Notes: generated by a model not told the origin, from the sequence alone. Shown: positions 17,649 through 26,951, counted from the stretch's first letter. The stretch: DNA of 64,000 nucleotides from JAJXWB01 sp037044955 (GCA_037044955.1 JBAOHX010000014.1:248001-312000), one strand, 5' to 3'. Numbers and translations are program-made.

Positions 17649-18881
17649 ATGACGCAATTCAGATTTGCGGGCGCGGTCGCGCTCGCCGCGGGCATCGCGC
17701 TGGCGACCAGCGCCCTGACGACGGCCGCTCTGGCCCAGAAGAAATACGACACCGGCGCCACGGATGCGGAAATCAAGGTCGGCCAGACCATTCCGCTCTC
17801 CGGCCCCGCTTCCGCCTACGGCGCGATCGGCAAGGTGCAGGCCGCCTACATCAGGATGATCAACGAACAGGGCGGCGTGAACGGCCGCAAGATCAACCTG
17901 ATCCAGTACGACGACGCCTATAATCCGCCGAAAACGGTCGAGCAGGTGCGCAAGCTCGTGGAAGCGGACGAGGTGCTGACGACCTTCCAGATCATCGGCA
18001 CGCCGCCGAACGCGGCCGTGCAAAAATACCTCAACGACAAGAAGATCCCGCAATTGCTGGCGTCCACCGGCGCGACGCGCTTCACGGATCCGAAGAATTT
18101 TCCGTGGACGATCGCCTATAACCCGAACTACCAGTCGGAAGCGCATATCTATGCGCAGTACATTCTGGCCAATCATCCAAACGCGAAGATCGGCATCCTC
18201 TACCAGAACGACGATCTCGGAAAAGACTACGTGAAGGGCCTGAAGGACGCGCTCGGCGCCAAGGCGTCGATGATCATTTCCGAAGCGCCCTACGAATTGT
18301 CCGATCCCACCGTCGACGCGCAGATGGTAAAGCTGAAATCCTCCGGCGCCGATCTCTTCTACAACATCACCACGCCGAAATTCGGCGCGCAGGCGATCAA
18401 GAAGGCCGCCGAACTCGGCTGGAAGCCGGTGCATATCCTCGACATCAACGCGACGCCGGTCAGCCAGACGCTGGTGCCCGCCGGCCTCGACAACGCCAAG
18501 GACATCATCTCGGTCAATTACGGCAAGGATCCGCTCGATCCGCAGTGGGACAATGACGCGGGCATGAAGACCTACAAGGCCTTCATGGCGAAATATGCGC
18601 CGGCGGAAGACCCCAACAGCGGCATCTCGACCTACGGCTATTCGACGGCCTCGCTGCTCGTGCACATCCTCAAGCAGTGCGGCGACGATCTAACGCGCGC
18701 CAACATCATGAAGCAGGCGACCAACATCAAGGGCTTCGTCGCAGACCTGGCGCTACCCGGCATGATGGCGGAGACCAAGGACGACTGGCGCATCAACAAG
18801 CAGTTCCAGATGATGAAGTTCGACGGCAAGCGCTGGGTGCTGTTCGGACCGATCCTGACCGATACGTTCCAGACGCAATAA
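17649..18881 (+). CDS. Periplasmic ABC-transporter solute-binding protein (branched-chain amino acid type), copy 1
   Basis: A 410-residue Peripla_BP_6 (LivJ-like) protein. It has a signal peptide (MTQFRFAGAVALAAGIALAT to LAQ), then EIKVGQTIPLSGPASAYG, the family's ligand-binding entry. Further on are MINEQGGVNGRKINL, YDDAYNPPKTVEQ and YQNDDLGKDYVKG. It is about 75% like the gene that follows by eye. A perfect terminator lies right after the stop. No permease or ATPase gene accompanies the pair, so they either serve a transporter encoded elsewhere or act as sensors. The ligand is unknown; relatives bind amino acids, amides or aromatic acids. Confidence 0.88.
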   Translation: MTQFRFAGAVALAAGIALATSALTTAALAQKKYDTGATDAEIKVGQTIPLSGPASAYGAIGKVQAAYIRMINEQGGVNGRKINLIQYDDAYNPPKTVEQVRKLVEADEVLTTFQIIGTPPNAAVQKYLNDKKIPQLLASTGATRFTDPKNFPWTIAYNPNYQSEAHIYAQYILANHPNAKIGILYQNDDLGKDYVKGLKDALGAKASMIISEAPYELSDPTVDAQMVKLKSSGADLFYNITTPKFGAQAIKKAAELGWKPVHILDINATPVSQTLVPAGLDNAKDIISVNYGKDPLDPQWDNDAGMKTYKAFMAKYAPAEDPNSGISTYGYSTASLLVHILKQCGDDLTRANIMKQATNIKGFVADLALPGMMAETKDDWRINKQFQMMKFDGKRWVLFGPILTDTFQTQ

Positions 18882-18903
18882 ACCGAACGACAAGAAGACA
18901 TTC

Positions 18904-18931
18904 GACCGGCGCTTCGGCGCCGGTCTTTTTT
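18904..18931 (+). terminator. Intrinsic terminator between the two solute-binding genes
   Basis: GACCGGCGC pairs perfectly with GCGCCGGTC around a TTCG tetraloop, followed by six T. It sits only 18 bp before the second paralogue's start codon and 5 bp before its ribosome binding site (GGAGGAAGAAGAG), so read-through or a separate start is needed to express copy 2. Confidence 0.9.
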
Positions 18932-18949
18932 CACCGGAGGAAGAAGAGA

Positions 18950-20172
18950 ATGAGCATGTTGAAATGGGCGGCCGGGCTCGCGCTCGGCGCTTTGCTGGCG
19001 GCGCCCGCTTACGCGCAGAAGAAATACGATTCCGGCGCGAGCGACACCGAGATCAAGATCGGCCACACCAATCCCTACAGCGGCCCGGCCTCCGCCTATG
19101 GCCTCGTCGGCAAGACGCAGGCGGCCTATTTCAAGATGATCAACGAGCAAGGCGGCGTGAACGGCCGCAAGATCAATTTCATCTCCTACGACGACGCCTA
19201 CAATCCGCCCAAGACCGTCGAGCAGACGCGCAAGCTGGTGGAAAGCGACGAAGTCCTGCTGCTGTTCCAGGGCCTCGGCACGCCGGCGCAGGCCGCCGTG
19301 CAGAAGTACCTCAACGACAAGAAGATCCCGCAGCTTCTGGTATCGTCCGGCGCCACGCGCTTCACCGACCCGAAGACCTTCCCGTGGACGATGGCCTACA
19401 ATCCGAACTACCAGTCGGAAGGCCACATCTACGCGCAGCTCGTGCTGAAGCAATATCCGAACGCGAAGATCGGCATTCTCATGCAGAACGACGATTTCGG
19501 CAAAGGATTACGTCAAGGGCTTCAAGGACGCGCTGGGCGCAAAGGCCGCGAGCATGATCGTGTCGGAAGCGACCTACGAGGTCAGCGACCCGACCGTCGA
19601 CTCGCAGATGGTGAAACTGAAGGGTTCCGGCGCCGATCTGTTCTTCAACGTCTCGACGCCGAAATTCGCGGCGCAGTCGATGAAGAAGGCCGCTGAACTC
19701 GGCTGGAAGCCGGTGCATCTGCTCAACATCAATTCGACGCCGGTCGCCTCCGTCATGATCCCCGCAGGCCCCGAGAATTCCAAGGGCACGATTTCCGTCA
19801 ACTACGGCAAGGACCCGCTCGACCCGCAATGGACGAACGACGAGGGCATGAAGAAGTACAAGGCCTTCATGGCTAAGTACGCTGCCGACATGGACCCCAA
19901 CAACACGCTGTCGAGCTACGGCTACGGCGCCGCGCAACTGATGGTGCACATCCTCAAGATGTGCGGCGACGATCTGACGCGCGCCAACGTGATGAAGCAG
20001 GCGACCAACATCAAGAACTACGTGGCCGACCTCGCTCTGCCGGGCATGTCGGCCTCGACCAGCCCGGACGACTATCGCATCAACAAGCAGTTCCAGCTGA
20101 TGAAATTCATCGGGCGAACGCTGGGAACTCTTCGGCGAGATCATGACCGACACGTTCAAGGCGACGAACTGA
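18950..20172 (+). CDS. Periplasmic solute-binding protein, copy 2 (two single-base frameshifts)
   Basis: A paralogue of the preceding gene. The signal peptide is MSMLKWAAGLALGALLAAPA ending AYAQ, then EIKIGHTNPYSGPASAYG. The frame breaks twice. At 19502-19504, one A too many in AAA turns GKDYVKGFKDALG into nonsense. At 20112-20114, one G too many in GGG interrupts KFIGERWELFGE. Correcting both gives 406 residues ending MTDTFKATN. Strong GGAGGAAG precedes the ATG. If the breaks are real, copy 2 is a pseudogene; the wider pattern of insertions argues they are sequence errors. Confidence 0.82.
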
Positions 20173-20190
20173 TTGCCTCTCACGCATGTG

Positions 20191-20222
20191 AAAGGCGCGC
20201 CGGAGACGGCGCGCCTTTTTTT
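20191..20222 (+). terminator. Intrinsic terminator after the solute-binding pair
   Basis: AAAGGCGCGCC pairs with GGCGCGCCTTT around GGAGAC, followed by a run of T. It ends the rightward transcript 19 bp after the second solute-binding gene and may also separate it from the convergent korB. Confidence 0.88.
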
Positions 20223-20224
20223 GT

Positions 20225-21088
20225 TCACGCGGCGGGATCGAGAATGAATTCGTTCTCGACCTCCGCGAGGCCTTGCGGCGCCGGCGTCGCCTCCGCATAG
20301 GCGGGCCTGTCGCCGGCAAAGATGATCCCGCTCATCATTTCGTCCGCGCCGAGCACGGCGGCCATCGCCGCCTTGCGATCCGACGTCGGCTGCAGCGCGT
20401 TGCGTTCGATCGCTTTCTTCCACGCCATCTGCTCGGGACGGAAGGTGATGCAGGGCGACAGCACTTCCACGAAGCTGAAGCCCGGATGCTTCATCGCCGC
20501 GACGAGAATGTCGGCGAGCGGCTTGACGTCGAGCGCGAAGCCGCGCGCGACGAAATTGGCGCCGGCGGCGAGCGCGATGGCGACGGGCGAGAACGGGCTC
20601 ACCCCCACGCCGCCCGGCGCGATGTCCGAATCCCAGTCGGCCTCGGTCGTCGGCGAGGGTTGGCCCTTGGTCATGCCGTACACGCGATTGTCCATGACGA
20701 TGTAGGTGAGGTTCACGTTGCGGCGGCAGGCGTGCATGAAATGATTGCCGCCGATCGAATAGCCGTCGCCGTCGCCGCCGACCACGACGACTTCGAGATC
20801 GGGACGCGCGATCTTCAATCCCGTCGCCACGGGAAGCGCGCGGCCGTGCACGCCGTGAAAGCCGTAGGCGCTGGTATAGGCCGGCAGGCGCGAGGAGCAG
20901 CCGATGCCCGAGACCAGCGCCACTTCGTGCGGCGGCCGGCCGTTGGCGGCGAGCGCGCGCTGCAGCGATTGCAGCACGCCGAAATCGCCGCAGCCGGCGC
21001 ACCAGATGGGCTCGACGCCGGACTTGAAATCCTTGAGCGTCAGGTCGGGACGGCTGCACGCCGCCGTTTCATGCGCAGATGCTTCCAT
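20225..21088 (-). CDS. korB: 2-oxoacid:ferredoxin oxidoreductase, beta subunit
   Basis: A 287-residue thiamine-diphosphate binding subunit. The Cys motif IWCAGCGDFGVLQSL and VSGIGCSSRLPAY are characteristic, GGDGDGYSIGGNHF is the ThDP/Mg motif (GDG start), and DNRVYGMTKGQPSPT closes it. With the alpha subunit it oxidatively decarboxylates a 2-oxoacid (2-oxoglutarate most likely) to the acyl-CoA, reducing ferredoxin. It starts 7 bp after the korA stop, so the two are one operon. Confidence 0.9.
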   Translation of the reverse strand: MEASAHETAACSRPDLTLKDFKSGVEPIWCAGCGDFGVLQSLQRALAANGRPPHEVALVSGIGCSSRLPAYTSAYGFHGVHGRALPVATGLKIARPDLEVVVVGGDGDGYSIGGNHFMHACRRNVNLTYIVMDNRVYGMTKGQPSPTTEADWDSDIAPGGVGVSPFSPVAIALAAGANFVARGFALDVKPLADILVAAMKHPGFSFVEVLSPCITFRPEQMAWKKAIERNALQPTSDRKAAMAAVLGADEMMSGIIFAGDRPAYAEATPAPQGLAEVENEFILDPAA

Positions 21089-21095
21089 GACGGCC

Positions 21096-22793
21096 TCAAA
21101 CGATATGGGCGGCGATTTCGCCGGGACGGAAAGGAGCGGGACCGGGACGCGCGAGGCTCTCGGCCTCGGGCGGCAGGGCCTTGGCGCCGAGCAGATGACG
21201 ATAGAGCTGGCCGGTGTGGTTCTGCTCGACGACGATGACGCGGCGCGCGCCGACTATCGCATCCGCAATCTGTTTCTTCGGGATGGGCGCCAAGAGCCGC
21301 AGCCCGACCACCCTGATCGCGACGCCGCTCTCGCGCAGGCGGCGCGCGGCCTCCTTCACCGGACCGACGCTCGAGCCGAAGGCGATGACGACGGTGTCGC
21401 CCTCGCCCGAAACCTCGCCCCACATGTCGCCGTAGTCGAAGCCTTCGATCTTGTCGCGGCGCTTGTTCAGGCCCGCGACGTGGAAACGCGCGGCGTTGGA
21501 GGGATGGCCGAACTCGTCGTGGCTGAGGCCCTCCGCCACCCATTGCCGGCCCTCCGCGCCCGGCGCCGGCATGGGCGACACATGGTCCGGCGTCGGCTGG
21601 TAGCGGCGGAAATCGGCGCCTGTCCTGTCGCTGTCCATCACGCGCGTCATGGGCGCGGCGCGCTGCGTCGGCTCGTCGATGATCGTCTGCGTCTGGCCGA
21701 GCGATTGATCGGAGAGAACGAAGACCGGCGTCTGCAGCGCTTCGGCCAGATGCACGGCGCGCTCGGCAGTCAGCGCGCAATCGGAAATCGACATGGGCGC
21801 GAGAACGATGCGCGGGGCGTCGCCATGCGTGCCGTAGAGCGCGAGATCGAGGTCGCCCTGGTCGCTCTTGGTCGGAATGCCCGTGGATGGCCCGACGCGC
21901 ATGACGTCGACGATGACCAGCGGGATTTCGGCGGAAATGGCGAGGCCGATGGTCTCGACCTTGAGCGACAGGCCGGGGCCGGATGTCACGGTCAGGGAGG
22001 GCGCGCCGCCGAAACTCGCGCCCACCGCCATGTTGATGGCGGCGATCTCGTCTTCCGCCAGCATGGCGCGGCCGCCGACCGCCTTCATGCGCGGCGCCAG
22101 CCATTCGGTGATCTCGGTCGCCGGCGTGATCGGATAGGCGGCGACGAAGCGCACGCCGCCGCGCAGCGCGCCGAGGCCGATCGCCTCGTTGCCGCTGCCG
22201 AACCAGCGGCGGCCGGGATGGCCGGGCTTGAGCGCTATGTCGCTTTCGATCGTCCGCGCCGCTTCCGCGCCGGCAGCGACCGCCGCAAGGCTTGCCGCGA
22301 TGGCCGCCTCGCCCTTGCCGCCGATCAGCGCGCGAATGGATTGCTCGACCGCGCCGCTGCCGATGCCGGCGAGCGCGACGGCCGCGCCGAGCGCGACCAT
22401 GTTGCCGCGCCCCTTCACGTCCGCCGCGAGTTTCGACAGGGGAAACTCGACCAGACGCGCGCCGGTGGCGACGATGGCGTCGGCCGGCTTGCCGGCGGCC
22501 GGATCGGCCAGCACCAGGCTCGCCGCATCCATCGGCAGTTCCGGCGCGAATTTGCCGACATTGTCCCAGTCGAGCGCGACCAGCACGTCATAACGGTCGG
22601 GCTGGGCGTCGAGCGGCGCGACGCCGATCTCGACCAGCGCCGCCGCCTCGCCGCCGCGCACCTGCGCGCCGGACAGTTTGGTCATCAGGCCGTAATAGCC
22701 GGCGCGCGCCGCCGCCTGCAGGAACATGCTGCCTGCCGTGATCGCGCCGGCGCCGCCGGAACCGGCGAATACGATCGAAATGGAATCCCGCAT
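21096..22793 (-). CDS. korA: 2-oxoacid:acceptor oxidoreductase, alpha subunit (gamma-alpha fusion)
   Basis: A 565-residue subunit with the gamma domain first (VFAGSGGAGAITAGSMFLQ to about residue 190) and the alpha pyrimidine-binding domain after it (GNEAIGLGALRGGVRF, YPITPATEITEWL, TSGPGLSLKVETIGL, GPSTGIPTKSDQGDL). The C-terminal transketolase-like part includes VIAFGSSVGPVKEAARR and VVEQNHTGQL. ATG 22793 (MRDSISIVFAGSG) is supported by homology. The reading frame stays open a further 1.3 kb upstream, but that part is antisense to rmuC and was not included. Confidence 0.9.
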   Translation of the reverse strand: MRDSISIVFAGSGGAGAITAGSMFLQAAARAGYYGLMTKLSGAQVRGGEAAALVEIGVAPLDAQPDRYDVLVALDWDNVGKFAPELPMDAASLVLADPAAGKPADAIVATGARLVEFPLSKLAADVKGRGNMVALGAAVALAGIGSGAVEQSIRALIGGKGEAAIAASLAAVAAGAEAARTIESDIALKPGHPGRRWFGSGNEAIGLGALRGGVRFVAAYPITPATEITEWLAPRMKAVGGRAMLAEDEIAAINMAVGASFGGAPSLTVTSGPGLSLKVETIGLAISAEIPLVIVDVMRVGPSTGIPTKSDQGDLDLALYGTHGDAPRIVLAPMSISDCALTAERAVHLAEALQTPVFVLSDQSLGQTQTIIDEPTQRAAPMTRVMDSDRTGADFRRYQPTPDHVSPMPAPGAEGRQWVAEGLSHDEFGHPSNAARFHVAGLNKRRDKIEGFDYGDMWGEVSGEGDTVVIAFGSSVGPVKEAARRLRESGVAIRVVGLRLLAPIPKKQIADAIVGARRVIVVEQNHTGQLYRHLLGAKALPPEAESLARPGPAPFRPGEIAAHIV

Positions 22794-22922
22794 GTGCGCC
22801 TTCCCTGGTCGCTGTCGGCGAACCCATGCCAAATCCTGAATATGTCCCGCCTGATTCCAGATCAAAGCGCGCATGTTCCCCATTCGTTCGCGAAAGCGCG
22901 CGAATCGTGCTAGCCAGTTGCG

Positions 22923-24104
22923 ATGGATCGGATTCTCTTCGTCCTCGCGGGGTCGCCGGTGCGGCTGTTGGACGTGCTGCTCGTCGGCGGCGCGACGGCC
23001 ATTCTTCTGCTCGTCGTCGTGTCGGTCATTCTCATCCGCACGTCGCGCACGCGCGTGTCCGACGCCGCGGTCGCCGCCGAGCGCCAGCGCGAGATGGACG
23101 ACAAGATGGCCGAGCTGAACCGCGCCTCGGCGGAGCTCGCCGGCCGGATGCAGACCGTGGCCGAAGTGCTGGGCTCGCGGCAGTCCGATCTCGCGCGCCT
23201 CGTCTCCGAGCGGCTCGACGCCGTGCAGCACCGCGTCGGTCAGGGCATCGAGCAGGCCGCGCGCACGCAGGGCGAGAACCTCGGCAAGCTGAACGAGCGG
23301 CTGGCGGTGATCGACGCGGCGCAGGCGCGGCTGAACGGGCTCGCGCAGGAAGTGGTGGGCCTGAAGGACATTCTCGCCAACAAGCAGGCGCGCGGCGCCT
23401 ACGGCCAGGGCCGCATGGAGGCGATCGTGCGCGACGGCCTGCCGCCGTCGGCCTATGATTTCCAGTGGACGCTGTCGACGCGCGTGCGGCCGGATTGCGT
23501 CGTGCGCCTGCCCGGCGACGAGCGGCTGCTGGCGGTCGACGCCAAATTTCCGCTCGAGGGCTTCACCGCCTTTCGCGAGGCGCGCTCGGACGAGGAACGC
23601 GCGCGCGCCGCAGCGCGGGTGAAGGGCGACCTCCTCAAGCACGTGAAGGATATTTCGGAGAAATACCTGATCCCCGGCGAGACGCAGGATCTGGCCGTTC
23701 TCTTCGTGCCCTCGGAAGCGGTCTACGCCGATCTCGCCGAACATTTCGACGAGGTCGTGCAGAAGGCGCATCGCGCGCGCGTCATCATCGTCTCGCCCTC
23801 GCTGCTGATGATGGCGATCCAGGTGATGCAGGCGATCGTGCGCGACGCGCGCGTGCGCGAGCAGGCGCACATCATCCAGGACGAAGTGCGCAGGCTCGCC
23901 GACGACGTGCGCCGCCTGCGCGACCGCGTCGGAAAACTCGACACGCATTTCCGGCAGGCGCAGGACGACGTGACCGCTATTCTCACCTCCTCCGACAAGA
24001 TCGCCAAGCGCGGCGACCGCATCGACCAGATGGACTTCGCGCAACCGGCCGCCCTGCCCGCGCAGCGCGACCTGCTGGGCGGAACGCGCACGGCGGCGGA
24101 GTGA
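22923..24104 (+). CDS. rmuC: DNA recombination protein RmuC
   Basis: A 393-residue RmuC-family protein. One N-terminal membrane segment (VLLVGGATAILLLVVVSVIL) is followed by a long Ala/Glu/Arg-rich coiled coil (residues about 50-150). Then comes the PD-(D/E)XK-like core, with SAYDFQWTLSTRVRPDCVVRL, LLAVDAKFPLEGF (the D-x-K catalytic element) and VKDISEKYLIPGETQDLAVLFVPSE. The family limits inversions and promotes repeat-dependent rearrangement control. It is divergent from korA across about 130 bp and is followed by a type A repeat. Confidence 0.93.
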   Translation: MDRILFVLAGSPVRLLDVLLVGGATAILLLVVVSVILIRTSRTRVSDAAVAAERQREMDDKMAELNRASAELAGRMQTVAEVLGSRQSDLARLVSERLDAVQHRVGQGIEQAARTQGENLGKLNERLAVIDAAQARLNGLAQEVVGLKDILANKQARGAYGQGRMEAIVRDGLPPSAYDFQWTLSTRVRPDCVVRLPGDERLLAVDAKFPLEGFTAFREARSDEERARAAARVKGDLLKHVKDISEKYLIPGETQDLAVLFVPSEAVYADLAEHFDEVVQKAHRARVIIVSPSLLMMAIQVMQAIVRDARVREQAHIIQDEVRRLADDVRRLRDRVGKLDTHFRQAQDDVTAILTSSDKIAKRGDRIDQMDFAQPAALPAQRDLLGGTRTAAE

Positions 24105-24144
24105 CCGGTCGGCAGTGCGGTTCATCATTCGGCGGAAACAATTC

Positions 24145-24237
24145 CGTCATTGCGAGCAGAGCGAAGCAATCCATCCACCGGAACTTGCTCAGGTGAGGGG
24201 ATGGATTGCCGCGTCGCTTCGCTCCTCGCAATGACGG
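24145..24237. repeat. Palindromic intergenic repeat, type A (copy 2)
   Basis: Starts CGTCATTGCGAGCAGAGCGA, reads on to GCAATCCATCCACC, and closes with GGATGGATTGCCGCGTCGC to CAATGACG. It is the same family as 15940-16031. The long stem may act as a bidirectional terminator between rmuC and ureG, which converge here. Confidence 0.85.
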
Positions 24238-24287
24238 CGACGCGAATCTACCTCATGATGAACTGCTATAGAGAAAAGGAGGGGGCC

Positions 24288-24902
24288 TTAGGCTAACCCG
24301 CCCTTCTCCAGAATGAAGCGCTCGATCGCATCGGCGCCCTCGCCCGTCTTCATGTTGGCCATGACGAACGGCCGGTCGCGGCGCTGCGTTTTCGCGTCGC
24401 GCGCCATCACCTCGAGCGAGGCGCCGACATGGGGCGCGAGATCGGTCTTGTTGATGACCAGCAGGTCGGAGCGCGTGACGCCGGGGCCGCCCTTGCGCGG
24501 GATCTTCTCGCCGCCGGACACGTCGATCACGTAGATCGTGAGATCGGCAAGCTCCGGCGAAAAGGTCGCGGCGAGATTGTCGCCGCCCGACTCGACGAGG
24601 ATGATGTCGAGATCGGGAAATTTCTTCCGCATGTCGGCTATTGCCGCGAGGTTGATCGAAGCATCCTCGCGGATCGCCGTATGCGGGCAGCCGCCGGTCT
24701 CCACGCCCGCGATGCGGTCCGCGGCCAGCGCCCCGGCCTCGGTGAGAATGCGCGCATCCTCCTTCGTGTAGATGTCGTTGGTGATCGCAGCGATCTCGTA
24801 TCTTTCGCGCAACCGCTTGCACAGGACTTCCATCAGCGCCGTCTTGCCGGAGCCGACGGGCCCGCCGATGCCGACGCGGAGAGGGCCGTGAGAGGAAGCC
24901 AT
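24288..24902 (-). CDS. ureG: Urease accessory GTPase UreG
   Basis: A 204-residue SIMIBI GTPase that drives nickel delivery to urease. Walker A is GIGGPVGSGKTALME, TNDIYTKEDA and VETGGCPHTAIREDAS hold the conserved Cys-Pro-His metal site, LVESGGDNLAA is switch II, and VINKTDLAPH is the guanine motif. ATG 24902 has AGGAG 7 bp upstream; a TTG two codons earlier is possible. It starts 2 bp after the ureF stop and is the last gene of the 12-kb urea block. Confidence 0.95.
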   Translation of the reverse strand: MASSHGPLRVGIGGPVGSGKTALMEVLCKRLRERYEIAAITNDIYTKEDARILTEAGALAADRIAGVETGGCPHTAIREDASINLAAIADMRKKFPDLDIILVESGGDNLAATFSPELADLTIYVIDVSGGEKIPRKGGPGVTRSDLLVINKTDLAPHVGASLEVMARDAKTQRRDRPFVMANMKTGEGADAIERFILEKGGLA

Positions 24903-24904
24903 CG

Positions 24905-25579
24905 TCAACTCCTGAAGAGACGGGAATATTGCGTTTCATGTCGCATGGACGCGATGTCCGAGCGGAAGGCGGCCGAGCCGAGATCGTCGAGCGAAGCCTG
25001 CGCGGCGCAAGCGCCCAACGCGGCGACCGGCGCCGCGAGCGCGGCGAGCGCCCGCTGCCCCTGCGTCTGGCCGATGACGCTGAGGCGCACGGCGGCGGAA
25101 ACCAGATTGGCGACGAAGCCGAGCGCGAAGGCTTCGCAGGCGCGCGCAACAGGAATGCCATGCGCGCCGCAGGCGACGCCGACAGCAATCGGGTAAGCGA
25201 TCTCGCCGGGCAATAGTTCGCTGGCCCACTCGACCGTCGCGTTCGACCACGCAGCGGCGATGGCGACGTGGAAGGACTTTCCCTGCTGCGCCGTCTCGAG
25301 ACGCCGCTCCGAGGATGGCGCGAGCGCGAGCGCGAGATCGTTTGTCTCGCGCAATGTTTCCGCGTCGCGCGCCGCCGTCGCGCGCAGGCTGCGAGCGAGA
25401 AGGATCGCATCGGTCCGCGCGCCGCCGTGCTCGACGAGATCGCTCAACCACGCGACGAGCGTCGCCTCGTCGCGCACGTCGCCGGCTTCGGTCGCCCATT
25501 CCAGCCCGTGGCTGTACGCAAAGGCGCCGACGGGGAATGCCGGCGACAGCCAGATCGTGAGGAGGATGTCGGGAGACAT
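24905..25579 (-). CDS. ureF: Urease accessory protein UreF
   Basis: A 224-residue all-helical urease chaperone that, with UreD and UreG, forms the activation complex. Diagnostic segments are LSPAFPVGAFAYSHGLEWA at the start and a C-terminal QYSRLFRS tail that in homologues contacts UreD. AVGVACGAHGIPVARACEAF is the central helix pair. It lies between ureE and ureG. Confidence 0.93.
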   Translation of the reverse strand: MSPDILLTIWLSPAFPVGAFAYSHGLEWATEAGDVRDEATLVAWLSDLVEHGGARTDAILLARSLRATAARDAETLRETNDLALALAPSSERRLETAQQGKSFHVAIAAAWSNATVEWASELLPGEIAYPIAVGVACGAHGIPVARACEAFALGFVANLVSAAVRLSVIGQTQGQRALAALAAPVAALGACAAQASLDDLGSAAFRSDIASMRHETQYSRLFRS

Positions 25580-25618
25580 CGGCGTTATTGATTGCTTTGC
25601 TTCGCGCGCAGTGATGGC

Positions 25619-26233
25619 CTAACCATGCTTGTGCGCATGATCGTGATGATCGTGCCCGCAGCCGCAATGGTCGTGGTCATGATGGTCGTGGCCGTGATGA
25701 TGGCCGTGGTCGTGGCGATGTCCGTGACCATGATCGTGCGCGTGATGCTCATGGTCGTGATGCTCATGATCGTGATGCTCACGCCCGTGCGTGGCGACAT
25801 GCTGCGCATAGGCGCCGCCCTCGGGATCGAAGGGCGCCTCGATCTCCCTCACCTCCGCGCCCAGCCCGCGCGCCATGTCGGCGATCACGTGATCGCGACG
25901 GATGCGCAGTTTCGCGCCCATGATCTGCGTCGGCAAATGTCTGTTGCCGAGATGCCATGCGACGCGGACCAGATGCTTCTGGTCGCGCGCGGCGATCTCG
26001 AGCAGGGGCTCGGGCGCGGAGAGAACCTCGACCAGCCGTCCGTCCTCCAGCGCGAGCGCGTCGCCGGAGCGCAGCATGACGGCGTCGGGCAGGTCGAGCG
26101 TGAATTCGAGGCCGCGAATGCCCTTCATGGCGATGCGGCGCCGATGGCGGTCGTCGAAATCGAGCACCACCGTGTCGGCCGCTTCCTCGCGCCAGGAACC
26201 CGCCGCCCTTACTTCAGTCGCACGCACGCTCAT
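25619..26233 (-). CDS. ureE: Urease nickel metallochaperone UreE with long His-rich tail
   Basis: A 204-residue UreE. Residues 1-145 form the two usual domains (RSGDALALEDGRLVEVLSAPE; AWHLGNRHLPTQIMGAKLRI, which contains the interface metal-site His). The last 55 or so residues are almost entirely His, Asp and Gly (repeats of HDHEHH, HGHRHDHGHHHGHDHH, HCGCGHDHHDHAHKHG). Such tails bind several nickel ions for storage. The DNA of the tail is a degenerate CAT/GAC-type repeat. Confidence 0.93.
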   Translation of the reverse strand: MSVRATEVRAAGSWREEAADTVVLDFDDRHRRRIAMKGIRGLEFTLDLPDAVMLRSGDALALEDGRLVEVLSAPEPLLEIAARDQKHLVRVAWHLGNRHLPTQIMGAKLRIRRDHVIADMARGLGAEVREIEAPFDPEGGAYAQHVATHGREHHDHEHHDHEHHAHDHGHGHRHDHGHHHGHDHHDHDHCGCGHDHHDHAHKHG

Positions 26234-26257
26234 CGGCTCGCCTTTCCGTCTCGCCGC

Positions 26258-26629
26258 TCAGAACAGCCGCGCGCCATTGGGCACGGGGATGTCAGGCGAA
26301 AACAACACCACCTCGCCCTCAGCATCGGGAAAGCCGAGGGTCAGAACTTCCGACATGAACTTGCCGATCTGGCGCGGCGGAAAATTGACGACGGCCGCGA
26401 CCTTCCTGCCGATCAGCGTCTCGGGCGCATAGTGGCGCGCGATCTGCGCGCTCGACTTCTTCACGCCGACGCCCGGACCGAAATCGATCTCCAGTTTCAG
26501 CGACGGCTTGCGCGCCTCGGGGAACGGCGTGGCGACAAGGATCGTGCCGAGCCTGATGTCGACGGCGAGAAACTGGTCGAACGAGATTTGCGGCGCGGGC
26601 GGCGCTTCATTGTCGCGGACGAGATGCAT
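26258..26629 (-). CDS. CsaA-like tRNA-binding domain protein
   Basis: A 123-residue single OB-fold protein of the CsaA/tRNA-bind family (FLAVDIRLGTILVATPFPEA, LKLEIDFGPGVGVKKSSAQI, GRKVAAVVNFPPRQIGKFMSEVLTLG). The family binds tRNA and in Bacillus has been called an export chaperone. ATG 26629 overlaps the stop of the preceding ABM gene (TGATG), so translation is coupled. Its presence in the middle of a urease operon is unexpected; it may be a passenger or have a real link to urease assembly. Confidence 0.85.
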   Translation of the reverse strand: MHLVRDNEAPPAPQISFDQFLAVDIRLGTILVATPFPEARKPSLKLEIDFGPGVGVKKSSAQIARHYAPETLIGRKVAAVVNFPPRQIGKFMSEVLTLGFPDAEGEVVLFSPDIPVPNGARLF

Positions 26630-26925
26630 CACACGATCTCGACCTTGCCGTCCGAGACGATCTCGAGCTTGCGCGAGGCGACGCCCTCGGCGCCGGCCTT
26701 GCGCCAGAGCTTGATATGTTCGGCGTTCATATGCGCATTGAGCGCGTCGCGATTTTCCCAGCGCTCGACGAAAACGAACGTGCCGGGCCTCGTCACGCTC
26801 TCGTGCAGGTCGTAGCCGATGCAGCCCGCCTCCTGCTGCGTCGCCGCGATGGCGATGCGCGCCGCGGCCAGCGTCTCCTCGCGCTTCTCCGGCCGGATGG
26901 TTATCGTGGCGACGACGTAGATCAT
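26629..26925 (-). CDS. Small ABM-fold (antibiotic biosynthesis monooxygenase-like) protein, copy 2
   Basis: A 98-residue dimeric alpha+beta barrel protein. MIYVVATITIRPEKREETLA is the first strand and helix, AGCIGYDLHESVTRPGTFV and FVERWENRDALNAHMNAEH follow. It is a close paralogue of the next gene upstream (G-C-I-x-Y-D, T-F-V-F-x-E-R-W shared). Family members range from quinone-forming monooxygenases to heme-degrading enzymes and many of unknown role. It sits between ureC and ureE and is coupled to the CsaA-like gene. Confidence 0.82.
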   Translation of the reverse strand: MIYVVATITIRPEKREETLAAARIAIAATQQEAGCIGYDLHESVTRPGTFVFVERWENRDALNAHMNAEHIKLWRKAGAEGVASRKLEIVSDGKVEIV

Positions 26926-26951
26926 GTTTCCTCGCTCTTGTGCCTGGCGCG

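Noticed and set aside
22794..24128. Upstream extension of korA by 445 codons.
   Set aside because: It is antisense to rmuC, has shadow-type composition, and korA homology begins at 22793.
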